DNA from: SIG701 sp045611685
Lineage (GTDB): Bacteria > Bacillota > Clostridia > Oscillospirales > CAG-272
NCBI GenBank assembly: GCA_045611685.1
Contig: JAZKXO010000106.1
Coordinates: 1-64,000 of the forward strand
Direction: 5' to 3'
Length of the DNA: 64,000 nucleotides
Part shown: one piece after another, positions 26,293 through 34,433 of the stretch
Layout: the number at the start of each line of letters is the position of its first letter
Numbering within the stretch: the stretch's first letter is position 1
Translations under genes and position numbers: made by a program
The notes under the pieces: generated by a model
The model's database searches: none
The model's input: the letters and a program-made list of their open reading frames with translations, nothing else
What the model was told of the DNA's origin: nothing

Positions 26293-27054
26293 ATGCCGTT
26301 TGTTGATGTAAACCGACCGCGTTTCTTGAAACTTGCTTACGAGGCAGCAACACTTGATCATGCGCGGTATAATATCGGAACCTATAAAGAGAAGACGCTC
26401 CATTTAGTGCTTAAAAATTACTTTTCCGAAAGCAGGACGGAGCAGGAAGTTTCTCTCAGCGGGTATATCGCCGATATATACAGAACGGATGAAGGCATAA
26501 TTGAAATTCAGACCTCCGGCTTTGCTTCTATGAAGGATAAGTTGGAGGCCTTTTTACCGCTTTATCCCGTTACGATCGTCTATCCTATCCCGAAAGTCAA
26601 GTGGGTTTCGTGGATTGAGCCGGAGAGTGGGGAGATAGGGAAACGTAACCGTTCCCCCAAGACCGGCAAGTTCTGCGACGTAATACCCGAACTTATATTT
26701 ATTAAAGATTATCTTAAAAATCCAAATCTCACGGTCCGTGCCGTGCTTCTTGAAATTGATGAATACCGCATGCTGAATGGCCGCCGCAGTCTTTCAAGAA
26801 AACGCGGTTCCACTCGGTTTGAACGCATTCCGGTGGATTTGTTTGAAATTTACGATTTCAAAAACCCCGCCGACTACATCAGCCTTTTGCCGTTCGATGC
26901 CGCCGCCGAATTTACTGCATCCGAACTCTCCTCGGCTTTTAAATTCCGCGGCCGAGATGTCAGCGCCATGATTCGTGTTCTTATGGGGGTAGGGGCTATT
27001 GAACGCATAGGAAAACGCGGACGCTCGTATGTATACAGAATATCTGACAAATAA
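26293..27054 (+). CDS. Unrecognised protein with PD-(D/E)XK-like N-terminus and C-terminal winged helix
   Basis: I do not recognise this 253-aa protein. The N-terminal part (about residues 35-75) reads like a PD-(D/E)XK nuclease core: a helix LHLVLKNYFS, a strand with glutamate (EQEVSLSGY), then IADIYRTDEGIIEIQTSGF, with the D...E-x-Q pattern in which glutamine replaces the usual lysine, as in CoiA-type proteins. The C-terminal 50 residues (FTASELSSAFKFRG...RGRSYVYRI) look like a winged helix. It is the second gene of a BlaI-like repressor operon, with a 6-base gap and a convergent regulator gene after it. A DNA-cleaving or DNA-sensing role is possible; nothing in the sequence proves activity. 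Confidence 0.6.
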   Translation: MPFVDVNRPRFLKLAYEAATLDHARYNIGTYKEKTLHLVLKNYFSESRTEQEVSLSGYIADIYRTDEGIIEIQTSGFASMKDKLEAFLPLYPVTIVYPIPKVKWVSWIEPESGEIGKRNRSPKTGKFCDVIPELIFIKDYLKNPNLTVRAVLLEIDEYRMLNGRRSLSRKRGSTRFERIPVDLFEIYDFKNPADYISLLPFDAAAEFTASELSSAFKFRGRDVSAMIRVLMGVGAIERIGKRGRSYVYRISDK

Positions 27055-27084
27055 AAAGGTTCTGCAACTGCAGAACCTTTTAGT
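27055..27084. terminator. Bidirectional terminator between convergent genes
   Basis: AAAAGGTTCTGCA (27055-27067) and TGCAGAACCTTTT (27068-27080) form a near-perfect palindrome with A/T-rich flanks, serving the plus-strand gene ending at 27054 and the minus-strand gene ending at 27084. Confidence 0.75.
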
Positions 27085-28010
27085 CATTTTGTAAAGTTTT
27101 CAAGAAGGTGAACTTTTTGCGCTGAGTACTGGTAAGCAGCTTTATAGTCATCTTCGGCCGTTGCCGTAGATTCGAGCGCGGTTAAAAGATGATAGCGGGT
27201 GAAAAAGCCTGTCCCCAAAGAAGCATGAACTTTTTTAAGAAGTGGGTATGCCTTAGCGGGAAAACCGTTTGCCAGCGCAACACAGCCGCCCAAAAAATCA
27301 AGATAGGCTTGGGTGAAAATGAGACCACTCGCCAAAACGGCGGATGCTGTCTCAATGTCGCCATTGGAAAGCGCGGTTAATGCGCGCATATATGCAAACC
27401 ACTCTGCGGGGACGTGTGCATTGGGGAAGGCAGATGGCGAAGAAAGGAGAGCGGGGATTTCTTTTTGCCCCGCGGATTTGATCAAAAACTGAATATACTC
27501 GATTGTTGCAAGGAAACCTTCAGGTGTGTAAAGAGAGTTTCGCGCTGATTCTTTGGTACTTTCAAGTGCCGTGGCGGCGGTAAGAAGTGCATCATTCTTA
27601 AGTGCGTCAAGCGCCAAGTTCCAATGGCACATAGCCGTGAGATATAGAATTTCGTCATCTGCTCGGGGAACTTCCGATATGCGGGTAAGACACGCACTGT
27701 ATTCTTCGGCAAGATATAGTTGGTGAAGCTCGTCGATCATCCCCATTTTCGTAAAACGTGAGGTCTCCTTTTCATCGGATGCAAAAAAGTAACCGACGGG
27801 TACGTTAAGGCGGCGCGCCAATTCTGTCAGAGTGGAGAGCGAGGGAGCGGCGCTTCCGTTTTCTATCAGGCTGATCATGTTTCTTGTGATCGCTTCTCCG
27901 GCGAGTGCGGCTTGCGTGAGTCCACGGTTCAGCCTAAGTGCGCGGATTTTCTCTCCGATCCGTTTATTCTGCTCGTCCATATGTTCAGCGTTTTCGAATG
28001 AACGACGCAT
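27084..28010 (-). CDS. HTH (XRE) regulator with TPR-like C-terminal region
   Basis: A 308-aa protein with an N-terminal XRE-type helix-turn-helix (KIRALRLNRGLTQAALAGEAITRNMISLIENG, split as GLTQAALAGEA recognition turn, about residues 18-70). The remainder (about 85-308) is all-helical in TPR-like pairs. Such regulators often sense peptides, but no peptide gene is visible here. Its ATG (28010) overlaps the stop of the upstream DivIVA-like gene in a TAATG junction, so translation is probably coupled; an alternative ATG at 27980 (MDEQNKRIG) lacks a Shine-Dalgarno too. Targets are unknown. Confidence 0.75.
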   Translation of the reverse strand: MRRSFENAEHMDEQNKRIGEKIRALRLNRGLTQAALAGEAITRNMISLIENGSAAPSLSTLTELARRLNVPVGYFFASDEKETSRFTKMGMIDELHQLYLAEEYSACLTRISEVPRADDEILYLTAMCHWNLALDALKNDALLTAATALESTKESARNSLYTPEGFLATIEYIQFLIKSAGQKEIPALLSSPSAFPNAHVPAEWFAYMRALTALSNGDIETASAVLASGLIFTQAYLDFLGGCVALANGFPAKAYPLLKKVHASLGTGFFTRYHLLTALESTATAEDDYKAAYQYSAQKVHLLENFTK

Positions 28011-28789
28011 TACTTCGTCCGGCGGATGCCGTATTTCTCATCCATGTTTTTGAGTGTCTCGTTTACAGATTCAGAAAGGGTGGACTGATAGTATTCCACT
28101 TTTACGCTCAGTTCCTGACTGCGTTTCTCAAAATCGTTTATCATAGCGGCAGTATTGTCGCGCATTTCACGAAGAGCGGTCATGAGTTCACAAAGACAGC
28201 TGTCTGTCGAGGTGTGCAGTTCATTGCTGATCTGTGAGAGCATCTCGTCCGCCGCCTTGGAAAGACGGGTGCGGATGTAGTCGGCTTCTTTTTCCGTTTC
28301 CGACACGATGCGGGTGGCGTGCTCATTGGCGGCGGCAACGATTGCATCGGCGGAGGTGTTGGCGCTGATCATGATATCGCCGATCTGTGCACTGATGCGA
28401 TCGTATTTCTCCAGCTTGTCGTCCGTTCCGTCGGGAAGCGACCTCTGGTGAAGCTCCGTTCTGAGGGTATCGGCGGTCATTTCTGCGGAAAGAAGCTTTT
28501 CTCGGAGGGACGTAATCTCTTCCTTCAGCTGATCGGCGGATTCACGCGTCGCCGCGAGAACGCTCTCGAGCGCTTCCTTTTCGGACTTAAGGGAAGAGAT
28601 AGAAGCCTCTAGAGAGGTGCGCTCCGTTTCGAAGGTTTTGGCATTTGCTTCCATCTCGAGGTGCGCATTCTTTAAAAGGTGATCTTTTTCTTCCATTTCG
28701 CGGTTTATCGCCAGTATGTATTTATTCACATCTTGGCGATTATACCCACCCATGGAAGAACGAAAGGCAACGTTTTTCGTTTCACTCAT
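28010..28789 (-). CDS. DivIVA-like coiled-coil protein
   Basis: A 259-aa protein with an N-terminal motif typical of DivIVA-family proteins (VAFRSSMGGYNRQDVNKYI, where the family has F-R-GY-x-x-x-V-x-x-F/Y), followed by a long coiled coil (about residues 30-130), a gap, and a second helical region. DivIVA proteins bind curved membranes at poles or septa. The ATG at 28789 is preferred over one at 28855, because the promoter -10 box (28874-28869) would leave only a few leader bases for the latter. AGGA lies 8 bases before the ATG, and a stronger GGAAAGGA lies further out beyond a hairpin. It forms an operon with the HTH/TPR gene. Confidence 0.72.
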   Translation of the reverse strand: MSETKNVAFRSSMGGYNRQDVNKYILAINREMEEKDHLLKNAHLEMEANAKTFETERTSLEASISSLKSEKEALESVLAATRESADQLKEEITSLREKLLSAEMTADTLRTELHQRSLPDGTDDKLEKYDRISAQIGDIMISANTSADAIVAAANEHATRIVSETEKEADYIRTRLSKAADEMLSQISNELHTSTDSCLCELMTALREMRDNTAAMINDFEKRSQELSVKVEYYQSTLSESVNETLKNMDEKYGIRRTK

Positions 28790-28825
28790 AAAATGATCCT
28801 GCACCGAACATGGTGCTTCCTTTCC
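28790..28825 (-). promoter_or_regulatory. Ribosome-binding region of the DivIVA-like gene with hairpin
   Basis: On the minus strand GGAAAGGA (28825-28818) is followed after one base by a hairpin GCACC-ATGTTC-GGTGC (28816-28801), then AGGATCATTTT and the ATG at 28789. Residual spacing without the hairpin is 12. The AGGA after the hairpin is a simpler alternative Shine-Dalgarno. Confidence 0.4.
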
Positions 28826-28868
28826 GTCTGCTGTAAGGGGGCGATGCTGATTCAAGTTTGTCTATAAC

Positions 28869-28897
28869 ATTATATCATATTTTTTGTCAAATTGCAA
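28869..28897 (-). promoter_or_regulatory. Promoter of the DivIVA-like/HTH operon
   Basis: Minus strand TTGCAA (28897-28892), 17-bp spacer, TATAAT (28874-28869). A TTGACA also occurs nearby but at an unusable 10-bp spacing. Confidence 0.6.
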
Positions 28898-28967
28898 CAG
28901 AGTAAGTGTATTTTACTGTTTTTTATCAAAAACATTTCTGAAATCTGTGATTTCATGAAAATTTCTA

Positions 28968-28996
28968 TGGACGAAAGGGGAAGAATATGGTATAAT
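28968..28996 (+). promoter_or_regulatory. Promoter of the MBL hydrolase gene
   Basis: TGGACG (28968-28973), 17-bp spacer, TATAAT (28991-28996). The -35 is imperfect (4 of 6). It is divergent from the DivIVA-like promoter about 70 bp away. Confidence 0.65.
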
Positions 28997-29021
28997 ATTA
29001 TGTTATAAGGGAGGGGTTGCT

Positions 29022-29648
29022 GTGCAGATACGAAAACTGCCCGTCAGGGGCTTTGCCTCTAATTCGTGGCTTGTTTTTGATGAGGAAAGCCGCATGGCGG
29101 CGGTCATTGATCCGTCGGCTGATGCGGAGGTAGTTTTGAGACTCCTTCGTGAGGGAAACTTGACTCTCTCGATGATCCTTCTCACCCACGGTCATTTTGA
29201 TCATATTTTTGCGGCGGATACTTTGCGTGCATCAACCGATGCGCCGCTTATGATTCACGAAAAAGATGCCCCGATGCTCACAGATGCGACACTGAACGCC
29301 TCGGCGCTGTTCTTTGGAGAGGGTAACGTGTATAAGCCGGCCGATCGTCTTCTGCACGGAGGGGATGCTCTCTCGCTTGGAAACAATATCATAACTGTCC
29401 GCCATACGCCCGGACATACGGAAGGCTCCGTCTGTTTCGTTTTACCCGGACGCATTTTCACGGGCGATACACTGTTCGAGGGCAGCATAGGACGCACGGA
29501 TCTGCCCGGCGGCGACGAACGCGCTCTCAATGAATCACTTCGCCGCATTGCGGCAATGAGAGGGGAATACACTCTCTACGCGGGGCACGGCAACGTTACG
29601 ACTCTTGAGCACGAAAGAAAGAACAATCCGTACCTTAGCAACATTTGA
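29022..29648 (+). CDS. MBL-fold metallo-hydrolase (glyoxalase II-like)
   Basis: A 208-aa metallo-beta-lactamase-fold hydrolase with the dinuclear zinc motif LTHGHFDHIFAAD (HxHxDH, about residues 56-66), a second histidine in RHTPGHTEGSV, the FTGDTLFEGSIGRTD aspartate and the final YAGHGNVT histidine. It matches the YcbL/glyoxalase II-like group that hydrolyses thioesters, but the substrate is not predictable. The start is GTG at 29022 after AAGGGAGGGG. gltX begins 22 bases downstream, probably in the same transcript. Confidence 0.88.
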   Translation: MQIRKLPVRGFASNSWLVFDEESRMAAVIDPSADAEVVLRLLREGNLTLSMILLTHGHFDHIFAADTLRASTDAPLMIHEKDAPMLTDATLNASALFFGEGNVYKPADRLLHGGDALSLGNNIITVRHTPGHTEGSVCFVLPGRIFTGDTLFEGSIGRTDLPGGDERALNESLRRIAAMRGEYTLYAGHGNVTTLEHERKNNPYLSNI

Positions 29649-29670
29649 TTTTCACAAAGGAGAACGAAAA

Positions 29671-31374
29671 ATGGCTCTCATGAACGGAATAGACACAAAC
29701 ACGTTGGCGGAACTTCTGTTTCCCGATATAAAAACGCTTCCCGAAGATATAGAGGCACGTTATCCCGTACGGGATTTGCCCGAGGGCGCGAAAGTCACCC
29801 GATTCGCTCCCAGTCCCACGGGATTCGTTCATTTTGGCGGATTGTTTCCGTCTACGGTAGGTGAACGCCTGGCGCACCAAAGCGGCGGTGTGTTCTATCT
29901 CCGCATCGAGGATACGGATGCAAAGCGAGAGGTAGAAGGTGCAGCGGAAGGACTTATTCGCACGCTTGCCACGTACGGTATACATTTCGACGAGGGTGCA
30001 ATCCTTGATGAAAACGGTAAAATCTCCGATAAAGGTGCGTACGGTCCGTACCGTCAATCCGAGCGTGCGGAGATTTACCAGACGTTTGCAAAGCAACTGA
30101 TCCGTGAGGGAAAGGCGTATCCGTGCTTTACTACGGAGGAAGAGCTGGACGAGCTTTCGCAGGTAAACAAGAAAGAAGAACTGAAAAACACCGACTGGCA
30201 GGCGGAGGCGGAAGCGCGCCGCCTTGAAATGCTTGCAAGAAGAAATTTCACTCTCGACGAGGTGAAAGAGCATCTCGCGGCAGGACATCCGTTTGTTATC
30301 CGTATTTTGGCTGACGGCACGCCCGATGCGAAGGTGAAATTTACCGATCTCATCAAAGGAAATATGGAGATCCCCGAAAATGACGAAGACTTTGTTCTTC
30401 TGAAATCGGACGGAATCCCCACTTACCATTTCGCACATGCTGTGGACGATCACCTTATGCGGACAACGCACGTGATCCGCGGCGAGGAGTGGCTCCCGAG
30501 CCTTGCAAAGCACCTGCAGCTGTTCCGCTATCTTGGATTCAGAGTGCCTAAGTATATGCATATCGCACAGATCATGAAGCTGGACGAGGCAGGGAACAAA
30601 AAGAAGCTCTCGAAACGCGATATGGGCGCCAACATGGACGACTACACCCGCATGGGCTACTGCCCTGAAGCGGTGTGCGAATATATTATGACGCTTCTCA
30701 ATTCCAACTATGAAGAGTGGCATATGCAAAATCCGGAGAAGCCGTATACCGATTTCCCATTCAACATCAAAAAGATGTCCACCTCGGGCTGTCTGTTCGA
30801 TTTCAACAAACTGAACGACGTATCCAAAAATATCATCTCCCGTATGGACGCCGCGGCCGTTACCGAAAAGGTAACTGCGTGGGCGCTGGATTTTGATTCC
30901 GCATTCGGTGCGGCCCTTCAGCGTGATCGTGTGTATGCAGAGAGCATATTTGCCATCGGCAGAGGCGGCAACAAGCCGCGCAAGGATCTTGCAACGTGGG
31001 CGGACGCAAAACCGTATATGGGATTCTTCTACGACGAATACTTTACCGTGGAAGACGTGTATCCGGAGAATTTTTCCAAAGAGGATATTAAGGCAGTCCT
31101 TTCTAATTTCGCGTACGTTTTCGATCCCACAGACGATTCGTCAGCGTGGTTCGCAAAGATAAAAGAGATCGGTGCAAAACTCGGTTTTGCCGCCGATATG
31201 AAGCTTTATAAGCAGAATCCGGACGACTACAAGGGAAGTGTTGCGGACGTCAGCATGTTTTTACGACTTGCCGTTACCGGAAAAATGAATTCACCCGATA
31301 TGTACAGCGTCATGCAGATTCTCGGCAAAGAACGCGTTCTCGGCCGTATCAAGGCGATGGCGGAATCACTTTGA
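29671..31374 (+). CDS. gltX: Glutamyl-tRNA synthetase
   Basis: A class I synthetase charging tRNA-Glu. The 567-aa protein has the HIGH-type motif FAPSPTGFVHFGGLF (about residues 43-57), YLRIEDTDAKREVEG, the HVIRGEEWLPSLAKHLQLF segment and the KMSKS-type KKKLSKRDMG. It is longer than the ~490 aa average, mainly in the C-terminal anticodon region, a pattern seen in some Clostridia. The ATG at 29671 follows AAAGGAGAACG; the in-frame ATG at 29605 lies inside the previous gene and is rejected. glnS follows directly. Confidence 0.95.
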   Translation: MALMNGIDTNTLAELLFPDIKTLPEDIEARYPVRDLPEGAKVTRFAPSPTGFVHFGGLFPSTVGERLAHQSGGVFYLRIEDTDAKREVEGAAEGLIRTLATYGIHFDEGAILDENGKISDKGAYGPYRQSERAEIYQTFAKQLIREGKAYPCFTTEEELDELSQVNKKEELKNTDWQAEAEARRLEMLARRNFTLDEVKEHLAAGHPFVIRILADGTPDAKVKFTDLIKGNMEIPENDEDFVLLKSDGIPTYHFAHAVDDHLMRTTHVIRGEEWLPSLAKHLQLFRYLGFRVPKYMHIAQIMKLDEAGNKKKLSKRDMGANMDDYTRMGYCPEAVCEYIMTLLNSNYEEWHMQNPEKPYTDFPFNIKKMSTSGCLFDFNKLNDVSKNIISRMDAAAVTEKVTAWALDFDSAFGAALQRDRVYAESIFAIGRGGNKPRKDLATWADAKPYMGFFYDEYFTVEDVYPENFSKEDIKAVLSNFAYVFDPTDDSSAWFAKIKEIGAKLGFAADMKLYKQNPDDYKGSVADVSMFLRLAVTGKMNSPDMYSVMQILGKERVLGRIKAMAESL

Positions 31375-31401
31375 GTTTGAACGTTATAATGGAGAGTGTC
31401 T

Positions 31402-33072
31402 ATGGAAAACACATCTAAGAATTTTATTCACGCATTTATTGAAGAAGATATTGCCGAGGGCGGCCGTTACGAGGGGCAGACTGTCCATACGCGTTTTCCT
31501 CCCGAACCGAACGGCTACTTGCACATCGGACACTGCAAAGCGCTCATTATTGACTTCGGCACGGCCGAAAAATTCGGCGGTCTTTGTAATCTCAGAATGG
31601 ACGATACGAACCCGACAAAAGAGGACGTGGAGTTCGTTGAAGCGATCAAGGAAGATATCCGCTGGCTCGGCTTTGATTGGGGTGACCGCTTCTACTACGG
31701 CTCCGATTATTTTGAAAAAGACTACGAATACGCAGTTGAGCTGATCAAAAAAGGACTCGCATACGTTTGTGAGTTGACACCCGACGAATTCAAAGAGTTC
31801 AGGGGTGATCTGAACACGCCCGCGAAATCCCCGTGGCGCGACCGTCCCGTCGAGGAAAGTCTCGATCTTTTCGCCCGTATGCGTGCCGGCGAATTCGAGG
31901 ACAACAAATATACGCTTCGTGCCAAGATCGATCTTGCGTCGGGTAACTTCAATATGCGCGATCCCGTTATTTACCGTATCCGACATATGCATCACCACCG
32001 CCAGGGCGATAAGTGGTGCATTTATCCGATGTACGATTTTGCTCACCCGATTCAGGCTGCACTGGAGGGCATCACGCACTCCCTTTGCTCTTTGGAGTTT
32101 GAGAATCACCGCCCGCTTTACAACTGGGTCGTTGAGAACGTCTCTGTGCCGCATCACCCCCGTCAGATCGAGTTTGCACGGCTCGGCATCGACCATACCG
32201 TTCTTTCAAAACGCAAACTCCGCGCCCTTGTGGAAAACGGATACGTATCCGGATGGGACGATCCCCGTATGCCCACGCTTTGCGGTCTGCGCCGTCGTGG
32301 ATATACGCCGCGCGCTATCCGCAATTTCTGCGATCGCGTAGGTGTTGCGAAGAGCCCCAATACCATTGAATTCGGCTTTTTGGAGTATTGCCTCCGTGAG
32401 GATCTGAATGAGACGGCACAGCGCGTTATGGCGGTTCTGAAGCCGGTAAAACTGACGATCACCAACTATCCCGAAGGAAAAACGGAGATTTTTGACGTCG
32501 AGAATAATCCTAACGATCCCGAGGCCGGTACCCGCAAGGTCGCCTTCTCTCGCAATCTCTGGATCGAGGAGGATGACTTCCTCGCGGAACCCGTGCCGAA
32601 ATACAAGCGTCTCTATCCGGGTGGCCCCGAGTGCCGTCTGAAGGGGGCGTACGTCATTACCTGTACGGGATGCGTAAAGGATGATGACGGCAACGTCATC
32701 GAAGTCCTTGCTACCTATGATCCCGATTCCCGCGGCGGTGATCCTGCCGACGGACGCAAGATCAAAGGGGCTACCATCCACTGGGTAGATGCCGAAACCT
32801 GCGCAGAAGCGGAAGTACGCCAGTATTCGAATCTCTTTGACGACGCCGACCCCGATGCTGCGGGAAAGGACTTTATCGCGTGTCTCAATCCGAACTCTCT
32901 CGAAGTCCTTACCGGATGCAAGGTGGAGGCCTCTCTGAAGGATGCAAAGGCACCGTCATCCTATCAGTTTATGCGTCTCGGATATTTCTGTCCGGACAGT
33001 CGGGATTCGTCCGCGGAGCATCTTGTTTTCAACCGTTCCGTGAGCCTGAAGGACAGTTATAAACCGCAGTAA
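31402..33072 (+). CDS. glnS: Glutaminyl-tRNA synthetase
   Basis: GlnRS charges tRNA-Gln directly. The 556-aa protein has the eukaryote-like GlnRS pattern: RFPPEPNGYLHIGHCKAL (HIGH), RMDDTNPTKED, YRIRHMHHHRQGDKW, the HTVLSKRKLRALVENG KMSKS-type motif and the GWDDPRMPTLCGLRRRGY segment, then two C-terminal beta-barrel domains for the anticodon. GGAGAG lies 5 bases before the ATG at 31402; a GTG at 31396 overlaps it. In most Firmicutes Gln-tRNA is made by GatCAB transamidation, so GlnRS here is a lineage trait probably acquired by transfer. It ends with a strong terminator. Confidence 0.95.
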   Translation: MENTSKNFIHAFIEEDIAEGGRYEGQTVHTRFPPEPNGYLHIGHCKALIIDFGTAEKFGGLCNLRMDDTNPTKEDVEFVEAIKEDIRWLGFDWGDRFYYGSDYFEKDYEYAVELIKKGLAYVCELTPDEFKEFRGDLNTPAKSPWRDRPVEESLDLFARMRAGEFEDNKYTLRAKIDLASGNFNMRDPVIYRIRHMHHHRQGDKWCIYPMYDFAHPIQAALEGITHSLCSLEFENHRPLYNWVVENVSVPHHPRQIEFARLGIDHTVLSKRKLRALVENGYVSGWDDPRMPTLCGLRRRGYTPRAIRNFCDRVGVAKSPNTIEFGFLEYCLREDLNETAQRVMAVLKPVKLTITNYPEGKTEIFDVENNPNDPEAGTRKVAFSRNLWIEEDDFLAEPVPKYKRLYPGGPECRLKGAYVITCTGCVKDDDGNVIEVLATYDPDSRGGDPADGRKIKGATIHWVDAETCAEAEVRQYSNLFDDADPDAAGKDFIACLNPNSLEVLTGCKVEASLKDAKAPSSYQFMRLGYFCPDSRDSSAEHLVFNRSVSLKDSYKPQ

Positions 33073-33088
33073 TACAGCACTTTTTCGA

Positions 33089-33124
33089 AAATCCCCCGAG
33101 GAAATATTTCGGGGGATTTTTTTG
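33089..33124 (+). terminator. Rho-independent terminator after glnS
   Basis: AAATCCCCCGA (33089-33099) pairs with TCGGGGGATTT (33109-33119), followed by TTTTT. Confidence 0.92.
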
Positions 33125-33144
33125 AAAAAATGTGGGGAAACTAC

Positions 33145-33173
33145 TTGACAGAACAGATTTTTCGTGGTATTAT
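33145..33173 (+). promoter_or_regulatory. Promoter of the tRNA-Lys gene
   Basis: TTGACA (33145-33150), 17-bp spacer, TATTAT (33168-33173). Confidence 0.85.
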
Positions 33174-33190
33174 ATATAGGCGTTTTGGAT

Positions 33191-33266
33191 GCCCCATTAG
33201 CTCAGACGGTAGAGCACTTGACTTTTAATCAAGGTGTCCGGAGTTCGAATCTCCGATGGAGCACCA
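33191..33266 (+). tRNA. tRNA-Lys (anticodon TTT), CCA encoded
   Basis: A complete cloverleaf can be drawn: D arm GCTC/GAGC, anticodon arm CTTGA/TCAAG with loop CTTTTAA giving anticodon TTT, T arm CGGAG/CTCCG with loop TTCGAAT, and encoded CCA. The acceptor arms are GCCCCAT and ATGGAGC, which pair at six of seven positions; position 3 (C) faces position 70 (A). The gene stands alone between its own promoter and terminator. Confidence 0.95.
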
Positions 33267-33272
33267 CGCAGA

Positions 33273-33309
33273 AGACTTAAAGCCTTTTGGTTTTAAGTCT
33301 TTTGTTTTT
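33273..33309 (+). terminator. Rho-independent terminator after tRNA-Lys
   Basis: AGACTTAAA (33273-33281) and TTTAAGTCT (33292-33300) form a 9-bp stem, followed by TTTGTTTTT. Confidence 0.88.
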
Positions 33310-33316
33310 GAAATTA

Positions 33317-33344
33317 TTGACATGCGGCGAGAAAATGTTATAAT
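33317..33344 (+). promoter_or_regulatory. Promoter of the acyltransferase-like gene
   Basis: TTGACA (33317-33322), 16-bp spacer, TATAAT (33339-33344). Confidence 0.85.
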
Positions 33345-33389
33345 ATTAATATCTTGTATAGTGAATTTGTTTTACTAAAAGGAGCAGAT

Positions 33390-34274
33390 ATGGTTAAGGA
33401 TTTTTGTAAAAAACTCGCTTTTCCGACAGAAGCCACAGTGTGTCTCACCGAGGCGTATAGTAAAATTGTATCCGACCCCGAGGCGCTTTCTCTAATCTAT
33501 AAAACTATGGATATTGTCTACAAAGTAAAAGACAACTCTTTTGTCCCGCTTTTACAAGAAATTTCCGAGAAAACGGGTATCCACAGATATACCTCCGATC
33601 TCGTGTTTTGGATTATGAGCGCAAAACCGCTTTATTACATTTATAACGAGAAAAAACTTCCTGAAAACCTCTATTGGGATGCTATGGCGGATCTCCGATA
33701 CAAACTCATGGAGTGCTATAATCTGCACGGAATTTGGGGCGTTTTTTCTACGTGGTTTTCGAAGTTTTATACTCTTGAACGTATGACGTTCGGAAGACTC
33801 CATTATGACGTACTTAAATGGGGAGGAGATGCCTACCGAGGCGTTTTGATGCCAGGTGACACGTACTATCGGTCCCATATCCCTTCAAGCGGACCTTTGA
33901 CTCCCGAGTCCGTTATGGATTCGCTTAAAAAGGTGTATGCCTATTATAAAGACGACTTGAAAAACGGACTTATGCCGGTTGCATGCAATTCGTGGCTTTT
34001 GTATCCGCCCGTTACTGCTTTGTTCGGGGAAAATTCAAACACGAAGAAATTCTGCGATCTCTTCGATCTGATCGGGACGAAGGAAGATCCAATGAACCGC
34101 GATTTTTGGCGTGTATTCAATAAGGAGTATAAAGGCCCCGAAACACTCCGCGAGATTACGGCAGAAAAACCTCTCCAGAAGAATTTGAAAGAGTATCTCG
34201 AGGCGGGGAACTCATTCGGTATCGGCTACGGAATTCTTCTTTTTGATGGTGAAAAAGTCATAAATTACAACTAA
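33390..34274 (+). CDS. Acyltransferase-domain protein (NAT_N/GNAT_C-like)
   Basis: A 294-aa soluble protein without signal or membrane segments. Its organisation resembles a family found across Clostridia with an N-terminal helical 'N-acyltransferase' domain (about residues 1-120) and a GNAT-like C-terminal domain: the MTFGRLHYDVLKW strand, the conserved HIPSSGPLTPESVMDS loop, then CNSWLLYPP and a terminal FGIGYGILLFDG. The substrate is unknown. The ATG at 33390 follows AAAAGGAG; the frame opens earlier at 33354, which is only ten bases after the -10 box and is rejected. It is a single-gene unit with its own promoter and terminator. Confidence 0.65.
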   Translation: MVKDFCKKLAFPTEATVCLTEAYSKIVSDPEALSLIYKTMDIVYKVKDNSFVPLLQEISEKTGIHRYTSDLVFWIMSAKPLYYIYNEKKLPENLYWDAMADLRYKLMECYNLHGIWGVFSTWFSKFYTLERMTFGRLHYDVLKWGGDAYRGVLMPGDTYYRSHIPSSGPLTPESVMDSLKKVYAYYKDDLKNGLMPVACNSWLLYPPVTALFGENSNTKKFCDLFDLIGTKEDPMNRDFWRVFNKEYKGPETLREITAEKPLQKNLKEYLEAGNSFGIGYGILLFDGEKVINYN

Positions 34275-34279
34275 TTTTT

Positions 34280-34310
34280 GCACGGTCTTGAAAAAGACCG
34301 TGCTTTTATT
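34280..34310 (+). terminator. Rho-independent terminator after the acyltransferase-like gene
   Basis: GCACGGTCTT (34280-34289) pairs with AAGACCGTGC (34294-34303), followed by TTTTATT. Confidence 0.88.
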
Positions 34311-34357
34311 CATATAGTGTAAACAGATTGTTAATAAGGAAAATTGCACAAATTTTC

Positions 34358-34386
34358 TTGCGCGAGTTCGAAAAATATGGTATACT
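34358..34386 (+). promoter_or_regulatory. Promoter of the surface metallophosphoesterase gene
   Basis: TTGCGC (34358-34363), 17-bp spacer, TATACT (34381-34386). Both boxes are imperfect. Confidence 0.55.
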
Positions 34387-34433
34387 GTAATGGTAGTTTT
34401 CTTTCAAATAGAACCCGGGTTAAGGAGAATTTT

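Noticed and set aside
28875..28890. TTGACA near the DivIVA-like promoter
   Set aside because: It is only 10 bp from the TATAAT box; TTGCAA at 17 bp is the usable -35.
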